From: Sphingobacteriaceae bacterium DW12
GTDB lineage: Bacteria > Bacteroidota > Bacteroidia > Sphingobacteriales > Sphingobacteriaceae
Direction of reading: 5' to 3'
Assembly (NCBI GenBank): GCA_000783305.1
Contig: JROE01000001.1
Span: forward strand, 124,001-188,000
DNA length: 64,000 bases
The notes beneath the pieces are model-generated. The model saw only the letters and a program-made list of their open reading frames with translations. It did not search any database and was not told the DNA's origin. Shown here in pieces: positions 18,046 to 28,566 of this stretch; the stretch's first letter is position 1, and each line of letters opens with the position of its first letter. Made by a program: the position numbers and the translations under genes.

Positions 18046-19308
18046 TTACATTTTTTCAATAATCTTATCCGCAAATTCGCTCGTTTTGACCAAGGTTGCA
18101 TCCGTCATCAGGTTGTAGAAATCTATGGTGACCGTTTTGTCCTTTATCGTTTGCGACAATCCCTTTACAATCGCTTCTGCAGCTTCGTGCCATCCCAGAT
18201 ACTCGAACATCATCACGCCGCTCAAAATAACCGACGAAGGGTTCATGCTATCTGTATTGGCAAAGCGTGGTGCTGTACCATGTGTCGCCTCGAAGACCGC
18301 ATGCCCCGTCTTATAGTTGATATTGGCGCCAGGAGCTATCCCTATTCCACCTACTATAGCCGCTAGTGCATCCGAAATATAGTCTCCATTGAGGTTCAGC
18401 GTTGCCACGACAGAATAGTCCCTTGGGTTCAAGAGTATTTGCTGTAAAAAATTATCAGCAATGACATCTTTGATAATTATTTTTCCAACAGCTTCTGCCG
18501 CCTTTTGCTCGTCGTTGGCCGCTTGATCGCCTTTCGCTTCTTTCGTGCGCTCCCATTGTCCCCAAGTATACGTTTTATCGGCATACTCCGACTCCGCCAC
18601 CTCATATCCCCAATTTTTAAAAGCTCCCTCCGTATATTTCATGATGTTACCCTTATGCACGATTGCAACAGATTTTCGCCCTTGCTCGATTGCAAAATCG
18701 ATAGCCGCCCTGATCAAGCGCTTCGATCCTTCCTCTGACACCATTTTGATACCCACACCCGTCGTATTCGAATAATTGTAATCTACATGGAGCGTATCCT
18801 GCAAAAAAGCCTGGATCTTGTCCGCATCGGCAGAGCCTGCAGCAAATTCTATCCCTGCATAAATATCTTCCGTATTCTCTCTAAAGATTACCATATCCAC
18901 ATACTCGGGATGCTTCACAGGTGAAGGCACCCCTTCGTACCATTTGGTAGGGCGTTGGCATACGTACAAGTCCAAGTCCTTCCGGAGTGCCACATTCAGT
19001 GAGCGAATACCTCCTCCTACTGGAGTAGTCAATGGGCCTTTGATCCCCACCAAATACTCCCGAAGGGTATCCAAGGTGCTTTGCGGCAGCCATTCCCCAG
19101 TTGCTTGAAAAGCCTTTTCGCCCGCCAAGACTTCCTTCCATACCACCTTTCTGCTTCCACCGTATGATTGCGCTACCGCTTTATCAAATACGCGCACTGC
19201 AGCATGCCAGATATCCGGTCCGATTCCATCCCCGATAATGAATGGGATTACAGGTTGATTCGGGACATTTAATTGACCATTTGGGTCTTTTGATATTTTT
19301 GCATCCAT
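18046..19308 (-). CDS. icd: NADP-dependent isocitrate dehydrogenase
   Basis: A 420-residue TCA-cycle enzyme turning isocitrate into 2-oxoglutarate and CO2. Its length and motifs match E. coli Icd (416 aa): [12 protein letters not shown] at the start, [19 protein letters not shown] for substrate binding (residues around the phosphorylatable Ser), [13 protein letters not shown], the lysine region [12 protein letters not shown] and the NADP part THGTAPRFA. It follows the antiporter gene by 12 nt on the same strand, so the two are likely co-transcribed, an uncommon pairing. Confidence 0.96.
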   Translation of the reverse strand: MDAKISKDPNGQLNVPNQPVIPFIIGDGIGPDIWHAAVRVFDKAVAQSYGGSRKVVWKEVLAGEKAFQATGEWLPQSTLDTLREYLVGIKGPLTTPVGGGIRSLNVALRKDLDLYVCQRPTKWYEGVPSPVKHPEYVDMVIFRENTEDIYAGIEFAAGSADADKIQAFLQDTLHVDYNYSNTTGVGIKMVSEEGSKRLIRAAIDFAIEQGRKSVAIVHKGNIMKYTEGAFKNWGYEVAESEYADKTYTWGQWERTKEAKGDQAANDEQKAAEAVGKIIIKDVIADNFLQQILLNPRDYSVVATLNLNGDYISDALAAIVGGIGIAPGANINYKTGHAVFEATHGTAPRFANTDSMNPSSVILSGVMMFEYLGWHEAAEAIVKGLSQTIKDKTVTIDFYNLMTDATLVKTSEFADKIIEKM

Positions 19309-19320
19309 CTGTTTCCAATT

Positions 19321-21453
19321 TTATGATTTGTCTTTACTGAACATATTGCCGATCTCCCTACTGATTTTGCGAAATATTGGGGCAGGGTTCATGTCCTCGT
19401 AGTCATCTATATGCTGGTTTGGTAAGCGGCTAGGGAAGATCAGGATCAGATTCTGTTCTTTATAGAATCTGCCTATCCGCTTCGCAAGCCCATCCAATGA
19501 ATCACGGTATGACACCTCGCCAGAGCGCGAAGACACAAAGGCCAACAATGAACTCTCGTCTGTAAACGATGACAATCCATATACATTGTCCCAATCTTCA
19601 TAATTCTCAAATATACTAGGTACACTACTGGATACCTCCTTTAGGTATTTCTCCAATGCCATTTGGGTGTGCGCATTACAGACAAATTTTAAAGAAATCG
19701 AGAGCTCCTGTGCAAGCTTCAGCATCTTTTCCATCCAATACTCAAATCCCAATTCGGATTCCGCCAGTGGCGGCACGAAGCAGATGATGGATTTATGCGA
19801 AACAAACGGTTTGTCAAATCGACACATAAATAGATTGGCGTCCGTCCGATTGAGGATACTTTCTGTTTTCTCACCGACGATTTTCTCGATAAATCCACTT
19901 TCTTGTGGCCACCCCAGTATCAGGCAATCGGCCATGATGTCACGTGCAGACGTGCTGATTCCCGATGCGATATTGATATCCACTGTAGTCATCACGGCCA
20001 CTTCTGTTTCCGACCCCGAGGCATATTTTGCTGTATTGTCCAAGTTTTTGCGAGCAGTAGCCATATTCTGTGCTGCTTGCTGATTATCCGCTACTACCGA
20101 TACGACATTGATAGGATGTGGAGATTTTTTACTCTTGATCAGCGTTGCAAAATCAAGGATAGACTCCATATTATTAAGGTTGGCGATAGGGATCATCAGT
20201 TGCTCATCCTTTTCATTCACTTCCGAAAAGTGTTGCTCATCTTGATCTCCATCCATGATTACTTTCTTAGAAGCACTTTCTGTCGCCAGCGTAGAGATGA
20301 TACAGGTCACCAATATCAACAAGATAGTGCCATTCAAGACGCTATCATCGATCAAGCCATTCCGATGGCCCACCATGATTACCGCCAGCGTTGCCGCAGC
20401 ATGTGCACTGCTCAAGCCAAATATCACATTCCGTTGAGCCTTCGTATATTTGAAGAATATCTGCGTAATCCATGCCGCTAGGTATTTACCTACCACAGCC
20501 ACCACGGTGAGTGTACAAGCCACGATCAATGCGGTGGGGCCATGTGTCAGTACGCTCACATCCACGATCATCCCCACACTTATCAAGAAAAAAGGGATGA
20601 AAATAGAGTTGCCAATGAATTCAATACGATTCATCAACGCCGAAGAATGCGGAATAAGCTTATTCAAGGCTAGACCAGCCACGAATGCTCCGATAATAGG
20701 TTCCAATCCGGCGATTTCCGCGAGGAATGCGGCAAAGAAAACCACCGCCAATACAAAGATATAATTCGCTGTCTTTTCGCTTTCCACCTTTTCGAAAAAC
20801 CATTTCGCGATCCGAGGAATGATGCCAAACATGATAAATAGGAATATGGTGAAAGACACCCCAAGGGTCACCCAAAATTCATTGTTGATGGAGCCCTGTG
20901 TTGCACCCGAAATAACGGCGAGTATAATCAAGACAGCAGTATCCGTGAGGATGGTACCTCCGATAGTGATGGCCACCGCTTCATTCTTAGAGATACCATA
21001 GCTATTTACGATCGGATACGAAACTAGCGTATGCGTAGCAAACATGCTGGCAATCAGCAGGCTGGGTAAAAAATCGTAACCCAAAGCGTAGTAACATACC
21101 GGAAATCCGATTGTGATGGGTATGATAAAGGTAAAAAAACCAAACCAAATGCTCTTATGCTTTGTTTTCTTGAATTCATTCATATCCAACTCCAAACCAG
21201 CGATAAACATGATATAGAGTAATCCGATGGTAGAGAATAGGTCGACGGCAGAATTCTTTTCGAGCCAATTAAGACCGTGAGGTCCTATCACCACACCCGA
21301 CATAATTAGGCCAATGATTCCTGGGATTCGGATTTTGCGCAACAGGATTGGAGAGAGTAAGATGATGAATAGGACAAGGGCAAAAATAAGTACAGGACTC
21401 TTTAAAGGTGCCTCAAAAGCGTGCTGTATGTGGTCTAGTGCATTTTTATTCAT
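19321..21453 (-). CDS. Cation/proton antiporter (CPA2, NapA/KefB-like) with C-terminal stress-type domain
   Basis: A 710-residue inner-membrane protein. The first 400 residues hold about 12 helices of the Na+/H+ exchanger fold; GVVIGPHGLNWL, AGLELDMNEF and LAEIAGLEPIIGAFVAGLALN are family signatures. The remaining 300 residues are soluble, with two alpha/beta halves resembling universal-stress-protein domains (VSVVADNQQAAQNMA, then DCLILGWPQESGF), which in related transporters sense nucleotides or regulate the pore. The exchanged ion is not readable. It is the first gene of an operon with icd. Confidence 0.92.
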   Translation of the reverse strand: MNKNALDHIQHAFEAPLKSPVLIFALVLFIILLSPILLRKIRIPGIIGLIMSGVVIGPHGLNWLEKNSAVDLFSTIGLLYIMFIAGLELDMNEFKKTKHKSIWFGFFTFIIPITIGFPVCYYALGYDFLPSLLIASMFATHTLVSYPIVNSYGISKNEAVAITIGGTILTDTAVLIILAVISGATQGSINNEFWVTLGVSFTIFLFIMFGIIPRIAKWFFEKVESEKTANYIFVLAVVFFAAFLAEIAGLEPIIGAFVAGLALNKLIPHSSALMNRIEFIGNSIFIPFFLISVGMIVDVSVLTHGPTALIVACTLTVVAVVGKYLAAWITQIFFKYTKAQRNVIFGLSSAHAAATLAVIMVGHRNGLIDDSVLNGTILLILVTCIISTLATESASKKVIMDGDQDEQHFSEVNEKDEQLMIPIANLNNMESILDFATLIKSKKSPHPINVVSVVADNQQAAQNMATARKNLDNTAKYASGSETEVAVMTTVDINIASGISTSARDIMADCLILGWPQESGFIEKIVGEKTESILNRTDANLFMCRFDKPFVSHKSIICFVPPLAESELGFEYWMEKMLKLAQELSISLKFVCNAHTQMALEKYLKEVSSSVPSIFENYEDWDNVYGLSSFTDESSLLAFVSSRSGEVSYRDSLDGLAKRIGRFYKEQNLILIFPSRLPNQHIDDYEDMNPAPIFRKISREIGNMFSKDKS

Positions 21454-21796
21454 ATATATGTATTTATCTTTTTATGACCGTTAACTTTTCCCAACATAAT
21501 GGGATAGACTATCCAAAACCAAGTTTTAACGAGCGCATAACCCTTTTGTTTCCCGATGCTTGTCAAAGTTATGCTACATGGATATGTCATAAAATATGTA
21601 TTATCTGACTAGTGTTAATACATGGGTATTGGATTAATTGTTTCAAACTTATTGAAAGTTGCTTTTATATGCAAGTATATGTAGATTCGACATAAAAAAA
21701 GCATATTGGCCTTTATTTGACATTCCCTCCAGTTAGTTACTGTCTAAAGTCTGCCAAATTAGGGAAGAATGGAGCCTAACCCTCTCAATCCGGTAG
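21454..21796. other. Intergenic region before the antiporter-icd operon
   Basis: 343 nt between two minus-strand genes. It is AT-rich, should carry the antiporter promoter and the end of the permease transcript, but I see neither a consensus -33/-7 pair nor a clear hairpin. No credible gene. Confidence 0.5.
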
Positions 21797-23017
21797 CTAT
21801 TTGAACTGTATGGCTTTAATCGGGCTTATTTTGGTAATGAGCATAGAGGGTACCATCAGTGATATCACGGCGATAATGACCAGGGCTAGGTTCAGTCCTG
21901 CCACGTCATACCAGAATACCTTGACCGGCACATATGAAATATAGTACATGCTTTCGTCCAATTTGAAGAAGTGCGTATATTTCTGGAAGTGATAGACCGA
22001 TAGCGCCAAGATATTACCGATAAACAGCCCTAAGCCAATGATATATAACGCATTGAACATAAATACCTTCTTAATCCCGCGATTATTAAAGCCCAAAGCC
22101 TTTAAAATGCCGATCATGGATGTCCGCTCTAGTATATTGATCAACAGCGAAGACACCATATTGATGACCGCTACAATAACCATCAGCACAAAGATGATGT
22201 TGGCATTCATATCCAGCATACCGAGCCATTCGAATATATCGGGCATACGCTCCACGATGCTTTGCGCATTGAGGTCAATAGGCAATGCATCGTTAACATG
22301 CTCCGTCGAAGGGATCAATTGTTCAAAGTCTTTCACCCTTATCTCATAGCCCCCTGCATCATTGGGCCCCAAATTATTGAGTCGTCGAATCATGGACAAT
22401 GCGCCCACCACATAGACTTTGTCCAATTCCTGCGACCCCGTACTGAAGACCCCTTTGACCACGAATTTGCGTTTACGAACGGGTTCTTGTATAAAATACA
22501 TGAGAAAGTCGTCTCCCGTCTTTAGTTTCATCCGCTTGGCAAAATATGAGGAAATCAAAATTGGATTTTCGGAGCCTTCCTGATTTGTAAAGTCAATCGT
22601 ATCGCCTTCCACGATGGTCTTAGAAAGGTACAATTGATTATAAGTAGAGTCTATGCCCTTCATCAAGACCCCCTCCACTTCTCCGTTTACATTCATAATA
22701 CCTGCCTTCGTTGCAAATGGATAGATAGAATGTATATTGGGGAGCGATTTTATTTTCTCGATACGATCGGCAGAGAGTGACATCGGTGTATTCTCGTACG
22801 AATTGTTGAGGTCTTGCTTGGTGACCAGTACATCGCCAAAAAAGCCCCTTTGTTTTTCCGTGATTTCTTCTTTGAATCCTCTCAACACCGCTACGGAGAG
22901 TATCATTGCTGCGATAGCCAGCACTATTGCGCTCACAGTGACGCGTACAATAAGCTTTGAAAAGGTTCGCTTTCCTAAAAAAGTAATTCGTCTAGCAAGG
23001 AAGTAAGGAAAATTCAA
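21797..23017 (-). CDS. FtsX/LolC-like ABC transporter permease
   Basis: A 406-residue inner-membrane protein with one helix near the N-terminus (about 24-46), a large periplasmic MacB-type domain (about 50-260) and three helices at the C-terminus (about 270-295, 320-345 and 370-395), ending MVPSMLITKISPIKAIQFK, a typical FtsX-family close. This is the layout of lipoprotein-releasing LolC/LolE permeases. No ATPase partner lies next to it, so it must use one encoded elsewhere. It is divergent from fmt. Confidence 0.88.
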   Translation of the reverse strand: MNFPYFLARRITFLGKRTFSKLIVRVTVSAIVLAIAAMILSVAVLRGFKEEITEKQRGFFGDVLVTKQDLNNSYENTPMSLSADRIEKIKSLPNIHSIYPFATKAGIMNVNGEVEGVLMKGIDSTYNQLYLSKTIVEGDTIDFTNQEGSENPILISSYFAKRMKLKTGDDFLMYFIQEPVRKRKFVVKGVFSTGSQELDKVYVVGALSMIRRLNNLGPNDAGGYEIRVKDFEQLIPSTEHVNDALPIDLNAQSIVERMPDIFEWLGMLDMNANIIFVLMVIVAVINMVSSLLINILERTSMIGILKALGFNNRGIKKVFMFNALYIIGLGLFIGNILALSVYHFQKYTHFFKLDESMYYISYVPVKVFWYDVAGLNLALVIIAVISLMVPSMLITKISPIKAIQFK

Positions 23018-23044
23018 GCCTGATTAATATAATTTGTACCTTCG

Positions 23045-23052
23045 CAAAGGTA
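23045..23052 (-). promoter_or_regulatory. -7 box of the permease gene
   Basis: On the minus strand TACCTTTG, 27 nt before the start codon at 23017. The -33 element is weak. Confidence 0.55.
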
Positions 23053-23109
23053 ATCATTTTTGTCAATCGACATAGAAAGAGATTTTTTAACATAATATCG
23101 TTTTAATAT

Positions 23110-24039
23110 ATGCGCATTATATTCATGGGTACCCCTGACTTTGCAGTCGCATCCCTCCAGGCGTTGATAGCAGCTGGCGAGCAAGTGGTAGCTGTCGTTA
23201 CTGTACCCGATAAGCCTGCCGGCAGGGGTCAGAAGCTTCACGAATCTGCCGTAAAGCAATTTGCAGTAGCCAATGGTATCCCTGTCTTGCAACCCGTCAA
23301 GCTAAGGGATCCCGACTTCTTAGATGCACTACGAGATTTCCAAGCAGACTTGCAGGTAGTCGTAGCCTTCAGGATGCTCCCCGAAGTCGTATGGAGCATG
23401 CCGCCACTCGGCACCATCAATGTCCATGGGTCGCTCCTTCCACAGTATAGAGGTGCAGCTCCGATCAATCACGCCATCATCAATGGCGAGCAAAAGACCG
23501 GCGTCACCACTTTCCTACTGCAACACGAGATCGATACGGGCCATATCCTGTTTAAAGGCGAAGTACCTATAGAAGAATACGATACCGCTGGCATTATCCA
23601 CGATAAGCTCATGCACAAAGGAGCCGAAGTATTGTTGAAGACGGTGGCAGCCGTTCGCACGGGCAATATACAGCCCATTCCGCAGGATACGATAGTAGAA
23701 GCTGCCGAATTGAAGCATGCGCCTAAGATTTTTAAAGAAGATTGCGCTATCAATTGGGATGCTCCCGTAGCACACATATTTAATCTCATCAGAGGATTGA
23801 GTCCCTACCCAGCCGCTTATACCTACCTGGAGGGCAAAGTGTTGAAAATATACGAGACAGATAAAGAGGTGACAGCTCCCACAATAGGTGTTGGACAAGT
23901 AGATACAGACGGGAAGACCTACCTTAAATTTGCTGCACAAGACGGGTATATCCAGGTCAAGACCCTTCAGATCGAGGGAAAAAAACGGATGCAGGTAGAC
24001 GAATTCTTAAGAGGATATCGATTCGAGGCCAACCAATAG
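23110..24039 (+). CDS. fmt: Methionyl-tRNA formyltransferase
   Basis: A 309-residue enzyme that formylates the initiator Met-tRNA using 10-formyl-THF. It has FMGTPDFAVASLQAL at the start, the catalytic HGSLLPQYRGAAPINHAII with the family's Asn-His-Asp set (N in GTINVHGS, H, and D in HEIDTGHI), and a C-terminal OB-like tRNA-binding domain from about 205. Length is normal. It converges with a small XRE gene 14 nt away. Confidence 0.96.
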   Translation: MRIIFMGTPDFAVASLQALIAAGEQVVAVVTVPDKPAGRGQKLHESAVKQFAVANGIPVLQPVKLRDPDFLDALRDFQADLQVVVAFRMLPEVVWSMPPLGTINVHGSLLPQYRGAAPINHAIINGEQKTGVTTFLLQHEIDTGHILFKGEVPIEEYDTAGIIHDKLMHKGAEVLLKTVAAVRTGNIQPIPQDTIVEAAELKHAPKIFKEDCAINWDAPVAHIFNLIRGLSPYPAAYTYLEGKVLKIYETDKEVTAPTIGVGQVDTDGKTYLKFAAQDGYIQVKTLQIEGKKRMQVDEFLRGYRFEANQ

Positions 24040-24053
24040 GTCCCTTTCTTCCC

Positions 24054-24257
24054 CTACTCTACATACTCCAGTACATCGCCGGGCTGACAGTCTAGAGCTT
24101 TGCATATTGCTGAAAGTGTCGTCAACCTTAAAGCACGACACTTTTCATTTTTTATAATAGAGAGATTAGACAGGGTGATGCCCACCTTCGCACTAAGTTC
24201 ATTGAGCGTCATTTTCTTTTCAGACATCAAGCGGTCCAAATGAATTATAATAGGCAT
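24054..24257 (-). CDS. Small XRE-family (Cro/CI-type) transcriptional regulator
   Basis: A 67-residue helix-turn-helix protein. I place the start at 24257 (MPIIIHLDRLMSEKKMTLNE); the open frame goes up to 24347, but that extra part is not like the family. The HTH is LSAKVGITLSNLSIIKNEK, followed by ALRLTTLSAICKALDCQPGD, the usual YozG-like close. Its targets are unknown. The two-gene membrane partner often paired with this type is not adjacent here. Confidence 0.85.
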   Translation of the reverse strand: MPIIIHLDRLMSEKKMTLNELSAKVGITLSNLSIIKNEKCRALRLTTLSAICKALDCQPGDVLEYVE

Positions 24258-24652
24258 AATGTAGGTTGTTTGTAAGCGAATGATACATAAAATTCCCTTT
24301 TTTACTTTTTTTAAAACAATTATCATATTAAAAAGTTTTAGTGACAAGATTATTGAAATTTTGTCAGGTAGAGGGTTTCTTCATGTGTCAGTTTTTTAAC
24401 AAATATTTAAGTATTTTTTAATTTATTGCTTATCAAGAGTTTAAGTGATCTACGTAATTAGGATAAAGGCTATATCCTTCGAACACTGCTTGAATAAGCA
24501 ATAATGGAACAGTTTTTGATGATACTTATCTACCTCACACAATGTCATAACTTATTAATAATGAGTGTATAATTTCTGTTATATACGCATTATTAGGCAA
24601 ATTTTTTATATTTTTGCAAACATTTCAGCGAGAAAGGTATTTATAATATTCA
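24258..24652. other. Divergent control region of the XRE gene and the sigma factor gene
   Basis: 395 nt, very AT-rich. TATTTTTG at 24609-24616 matches the -7 consensus and would serve the sigma factor gene, 37 nt ahead of its ATG; no good -33 partner is seen. Nothing else recognised. Confidence 0.5.
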
Positions 24653-25513
24653 ATGAGACAGCTCAAAATTACACAATCGATTACCAATCGGGAATCACAA
24701 TCATTAGACAAGTATCTCCACGAGATTGGTAAAGTAGACTTAATTACCGCAGAAGAAGAAGTCATCTTGGCGCAGCGCATCCGCGAGGGCGATCAGGTAG
24801 CTTTGGAAAAATTAACGAAAACGAATTTAAGGTTCGTGGTTTCAGTTGCAAAACAGTATCAGAATCAAGGTTTGACTTTAGGTGATTTAATCAACGAAGG
24901 AAACCTAGGATTAATTAAAGCAGCAAAACGTTTTGACGAAACCAAAGGATTTAAATTTATTTCGTATGCTGTTTGGTGGATTCGTCAGTCGATTTTACAA
25001 GCCATTGCCGAACAATCGCGTATCGTACGTCTGCCCTTGAACCAAGTAGGATCTCTTAGTAAGATCAGTAAGGCATTTTCCAAATTGGAGCAGGAATACG
25101 AACGTGAGCCATCTCCCGAAGAACTGGCTGACATCTTGGAAACAACTGTTGACAAGGTATCAGACACCTTAAGCAATTCCGGAAGACATGTATCCATGGA
25201 CGCACCTTTTGTGCAAGGGGAAGAAAATACCCTACTAGACGTTTTGGAAAATCATGATCCGGATACGGATAGTTCTTTGATTGATGAGTCATTATCTGAA
25301 GAGATCAAGCGATCATTGGCAACGTTGACGGAGAGAGAGCGCGAAATTATCGTGTTGTTCTTTGGTCTAGGCTCCAATCATCAATTGTCATTGGAAGAAA
25401 TCGGCGAAAAATTTAATTTAACTCGGGAGCGTGTTCGTCAAATCAAGGACAAAGCGCTACAACGCTTACGTCACACTTCTCGAAGCAAAATTTTGAAATC
25501 ATATTTAGGTTAA
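24653..25513 (+). CDS. rpoD: Primary sigma factor, RpoD/SigA family (Bacteroidota short form)
   Basis: A 286-residue sigma-70 with regions 1.2, 2, 3 and 4 but no region 1.1, the usual form of the Bacteroidota primary sigma. Visible are [20 protein letters not shown] (1.2), [20 protein letters not shown] and [16 protein letters not shown] (2.2-2.4, which melts and reads the -7 box), [12 protein letters not shown] (3) and [15 protein letters not shown] ending with [20 protein letters not shown] (4.2, reads -33). Its promoter targets would be the TTTG/TAnnTTTG sites noted in this window. A perfect terminator follows. Confidence 0.94.
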   Translation: MRQLKITQSITNRESQSLDKYLHEIGKVDLITAEEEVILAQRIREGDQVALEKLTKTNLRFVVSVAKQYQNQGLTLGDLINEGNLGLIKAAKRFDETKGFKFISYAVWWIRQSILQAIAEQSRIVRLPLNQVGSLSKISKAFSKLEQEYEREPSPEELADILETTVDKVSDTLSNSGRHVSMDAPFVQGEENTLLDVLENHDPDTDSSLIDESLSEEIKRSLATLTEREREIIVLFFGLGSNHQLSLEEIGEKFNLTRERVRQIKDKALQRLRHTSRSKILKSYLG

Positions 25514-25532
25514 TCCAAATATAAGAGTCAAA

Positions 25533-25564
25533 AAAAAGCTCCACCTGTACAGGTGGAGCTTTTT
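25533..25564. terminator. Perfect palindromic bidirectional terminator
   Basis: Sixteen-nt arms (25533-25548 and 25549-25564) with no spacer, GC-rich centre, A run on one side and T run on the other, between the convergent sigma factor and M16 genes. Confidence 0.85.
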
Positions 25565-25583
25565 GCTTCATGGACCAATTGGT

Positions 25584-28454
25584 CTATTTTTCCGCTACTT
25601 TGTCAGGCATTAAGATAAATTTGAACAATTTGTCATCCTTTAGGTACTTGTTAGCAGCCGCTTTTACAGATTCCACCGTCACTTTCCCTAAATCTTCGAT
25701 ATAGGTGAGCACCTTAGTAGCATCTTCTCCATTTTGGGCCGAGTTGCTGATATGTCCCATCCAAAATCCATTCTCTCTCAATTGGACCTCCAGCTGACGT
25801 TTCTGTTCGATTACGAATTTGTCCAGATCCGTTTGTTTAGGCCCGTCGGTCTTGATTTTCTGAACCTCACCCAGCGCCGACTGGATAAGCGGCTGTATCT
25901 TGTCTACCGATGATCCAAATCCAATACTGAAGCTATAACGAGGTTTCGGGAATTTGCGATAATTGGCACCTGCACCTACCCCATATACCCCGCTCTCTTC
26001 TTCCCGAAGTTGCTCAATCAACGTAATACTCAATATACTCTCCAAGGCATCCATGTTGATATTTTCCTCATCTGAGTATTGGTAATCCCCGTAGTAAGCC
26101 AATTGTACCGACGCCTTCTGTTCTTTCCCCTTATTGACCACCTTCTCCACTCCTTTTTCGGGCTCCACGATACCGAGGTCCTTCGCAGTTTCTTTTCTAT
26201 TAGCATTCGGTAGCGAAGCGACATACTCTTCCAATAGTGGTTTGATCTCTTCTTCTGTAAAAGAGCCCACTATAGTAAAGGTAAAGTCCGACGCATCCGC
26301 AAATCTATCTTTATAAATGCTAAGCGCTTTATCTTTGTCAATCTGTTTGACAGACTCTTTAGAAGCTGGCTGACGACGTACATTATTGCCATACAATGTC
26401 GTGAATACCTCTTTACGGAAGACGTAGCTCGGGTCGTTTTCCATATTCTCAAGCGAGGATAGGGATTTCATCATGTTGCTCTGGAACACATCGTCATCTA
26501 GACGCGGCTCTGTAAAGTAGCCATATAGCAATTCAAACATGGTCTTCAATCCCTCTTTATCCGAGCGACCGTTAAATCCTTCTGAACGCTCCCCGATGAA
26601 TGGCGTGATGCCTACCCGTTTTCCAGTCAGGTATTTTTGCAATTCGACATTGTTCAATTGCCCCACACCACTTGCATCCACCAAACCTGCCGCATTGGCA
26701 GCTGACTGATAGTCTGCATCCGGATAGAGAGACGTGCCGCCTGGGCTGAATGCCGAAATCAGGATTTCATCATTCTTGAAAGTCGTCGGCTTCAAGAGCA
26801 CCTTCACCCCATTGCTCAAGACCAGCTCCTTCACGCCGATGGCATTTGCCGCACTTTCTTTCACTACACTTCCTTTCTTCGGCGTCTGGCTCAATAATGG
26901 CAGATCCGATACTTTGTCCTCATAAGCCGTGAGTTGCTCTTTTTCGACCTCTCCCAGCCAAGCATTGACAGCAGCTTCCTCAGGAAGACTTGCCTTTTGG
27001 TTATCAGGAGCCAAGATCAGGATATCCCTATTGTTGTCCACATAGTATTTTTTGCCGATAGCCTCCACTTCTTGCAATGTCAAGCTTGGAAGTAGCTGCT
27101 TCGTGATCTGGTATCTATACTCATTGCTAAGTGCTGGATCTTTTTCCAAGAAATAATTCATGTAGCTCTGCACGTAGCTGTCCGATTTCTTTTTATCACG
27201 CTCTATATAAGCCGTTTCATTGTTTTTACGGATAGAAGATATCACCCGATCAAATTCCGATTGTGTGAATCCAAATTTTTGTATACGTTCCATTTCACGC
27301 ACCAAGGTTTTGAATCCACCTTCAAATTCACCCGGTTTTGCTGCAAAGAACAAGCCCAAGTTGTCCAATCCGCCGAGGAATTCCTCTACGCCGCCACCGG
27401 CCTGTATAAAGGGAGGGTTGGACTGCTGCATGATTTCGCTGAATCGCGCGTTGAGCATGCCATTGAATACGGCTTTTAGCAGCTCCCTGCGGTAGTCGCC
27501 CACCGTTGCTGTTTTATCCTCCGGATGTTTAAAGATAATTTGCCCCACCGTGTAGGACATCTCCGGGTCTGTCACCACTTTGAATTGGTTCTGTCCTGTA
27601 AGGGCGATATCATATTTTACCCTTGGTTTTGGATTTTCAGGAGATTTCAGGTCCGAAAACAAGCTCTTGACCGATGCCTCCATCTCCTTTACGTCGATGT
27701 CCCCAACAATGATGATCGCTTGTAGATCGGGCCTATACCAGTCCTTGTGGAATTGTCTCAGAAGATCCGGGTCTGACTTGGTGACCACCTCCTCCGTACC
27801 GATAGGTAGTCGTTTAGAATAATGCGAATTGTTGAGTAGCATAGGCAGATATTGATCACGCATACGCTGTTGTGCACCTCGTCCACCGCGCATCTCTTCC
27901 ATGATGATACCACGCTCCTTATCGATCTCTTCAGTTGTCAACAATGCATCCTGCGCCCAGTCACGCATCACTTGCAGACCATTCTTCAACAGCTCGGGGT
28001 CGTCCGAAGGGATAGGCAATTGGTAGATGGTCTCGTCAAAGCTCGTGTAGGCATTCAGGTCGCTTCCAAAACGAACCCCCGCCTTTTGTAGATAGTTCAC
28101 AAGTTCGTTTTTAGGAAAGTGTTTCAGCCCATTAAAATTCATGTGCTCCAGGAAGTGCGCTAAGCCCAGCTGCTCATCCGTCTCTTGTACCGAGCCTACT
28201 TTATTAGCCAAATACATTACTACCCGCTTCTCGGGTTCTACGTTCTTACGGATGTAATAGCGGAATCCATTCGCCAATGTCCCCGAGATTACCTCGTCGT
28301 CAAATGGAAGCTTACTCTCCCAGGCAATGGTATCTGCCGCTAAGATTTGTCTCGCCTCTGACTGTATGGTCGTCGGGAACGAATCTTTGGCATGGGCCAA
28401 AGCAAAAGTCGCCGGCAATAGAAAGGCCAGCGCAAAAGGTTTTAATAATTTCAT
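25584..28454 (-). CDS. M16-family zinc metalloprotease, exported
   Basis: A 956-residue pitrilysin-type peptidase in the periplasm or outer membrane. A signal peptide precedes residue 23 (FALAHA). The inverted zinc motif HFLEH lies in LGLAHFLEHMNFNGLKHFP at about 101-119, with the third ligand in EIDKERGIIMEEMRGG about 75 residues on. Four M16 modules can be followed; the second half (from about 530) lacks the zinc motif, as in the family. It degrades peptides of unknown identity, and such genes are common in Bacteroidota. Divergent from xerD. Confidence 0.93.
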   Translation of the reverse strand: MKLLKPFALAFLLPATFALAHAKDSFPTTIQSEARQILAADTIAWESKLPFDDEVISGTLANGFRYYIRKNVEPEKRVVMYLANKVGSVQETDEQLGLAHFLEHMNFNGLKHFPKNELVNYLQKAGVRFGSDLNAYTSFDETIYQLPIPSDDPELLKNGLQVMRDWAQDALLTTEEIDKERGIIMEEMRGGRGAQQRMRDQYLPMLLNNSHYSKRLPIGTEEVVTKSDPDLLRQFHKDWYRPDLQAIIIVGDIDVKEMEASVKSLFSDLKSPENPKPRVKYDIALTGQNQFKVVTDPEMSYTVGQIIFKHPEDKTATVGDYRRELLKAVFNGMLNARFSEIMQQSNPPFIQAGGGVEEFLGGLDNLGLFFAAKPGEFEGGFKTLVREMERIQKFGFTQSEFDRVISSIRKNNETAYIERDKKKSDSYVQSYMNYFLEKDPALSNEYRYQITKQLLPSLTLQEVEAIGKKYYVDNNRDILILAPDNQKASLPEEAAVNAWLGEVEKEQLTAYEDKVSDLPLLSQTPKKGSVVKESAANAIGVKELVLSNGVKVLLKPTTFKNDEILISAFSPGGTSLYPDADYQSAANAAGLVDASGVGQLNNVELQKYLTGKRVGITPFIGERSEGFNGRSDKEGLKTMFELLYGYFTEPRLDDDVFQSNMMKSLSSLENMENDPSYVFRKEVFTTLYGNNVRRQPASKESVKQIDKDKALSIYKDRFADASDFTFTIVGSFTEEEIKPLLEEYVASLPNANRKETAKDLGIVEPEKGVEKVVNKGKEQKASVQLAYYGDYQYSDEENINMDALESILSITLIEQLREEESGVYGVGAGANYRKFPKPRYSFSIGFGSSVDKIQPLIQSALGEVQKIKTDGPKQTDLDKFVIEQKRQLEVQLRENGFWMGHISNSAQNGEDATKVLTYIEDLGKVTVESVKAAANKYLKDDKLFKFILMPDKVAEK

Positions 28455-28566
28455 AAAATCAATCTTTAACCAATGAGGTTTATTATAAAAGTTCGGGGTG
28501 AAGTTAATAATTTTTCGTGCTAATCGTTGTATATCAAGATATATTTACGTTATCTTGCCCACGCTT

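Noticed and set aside
24054..24347. 97-residue version of the small XRE regulator
   Set aside because: The extra 30 residues before MPIIIHLDRL are unlike the family and lie in AT-rich leader DNA.
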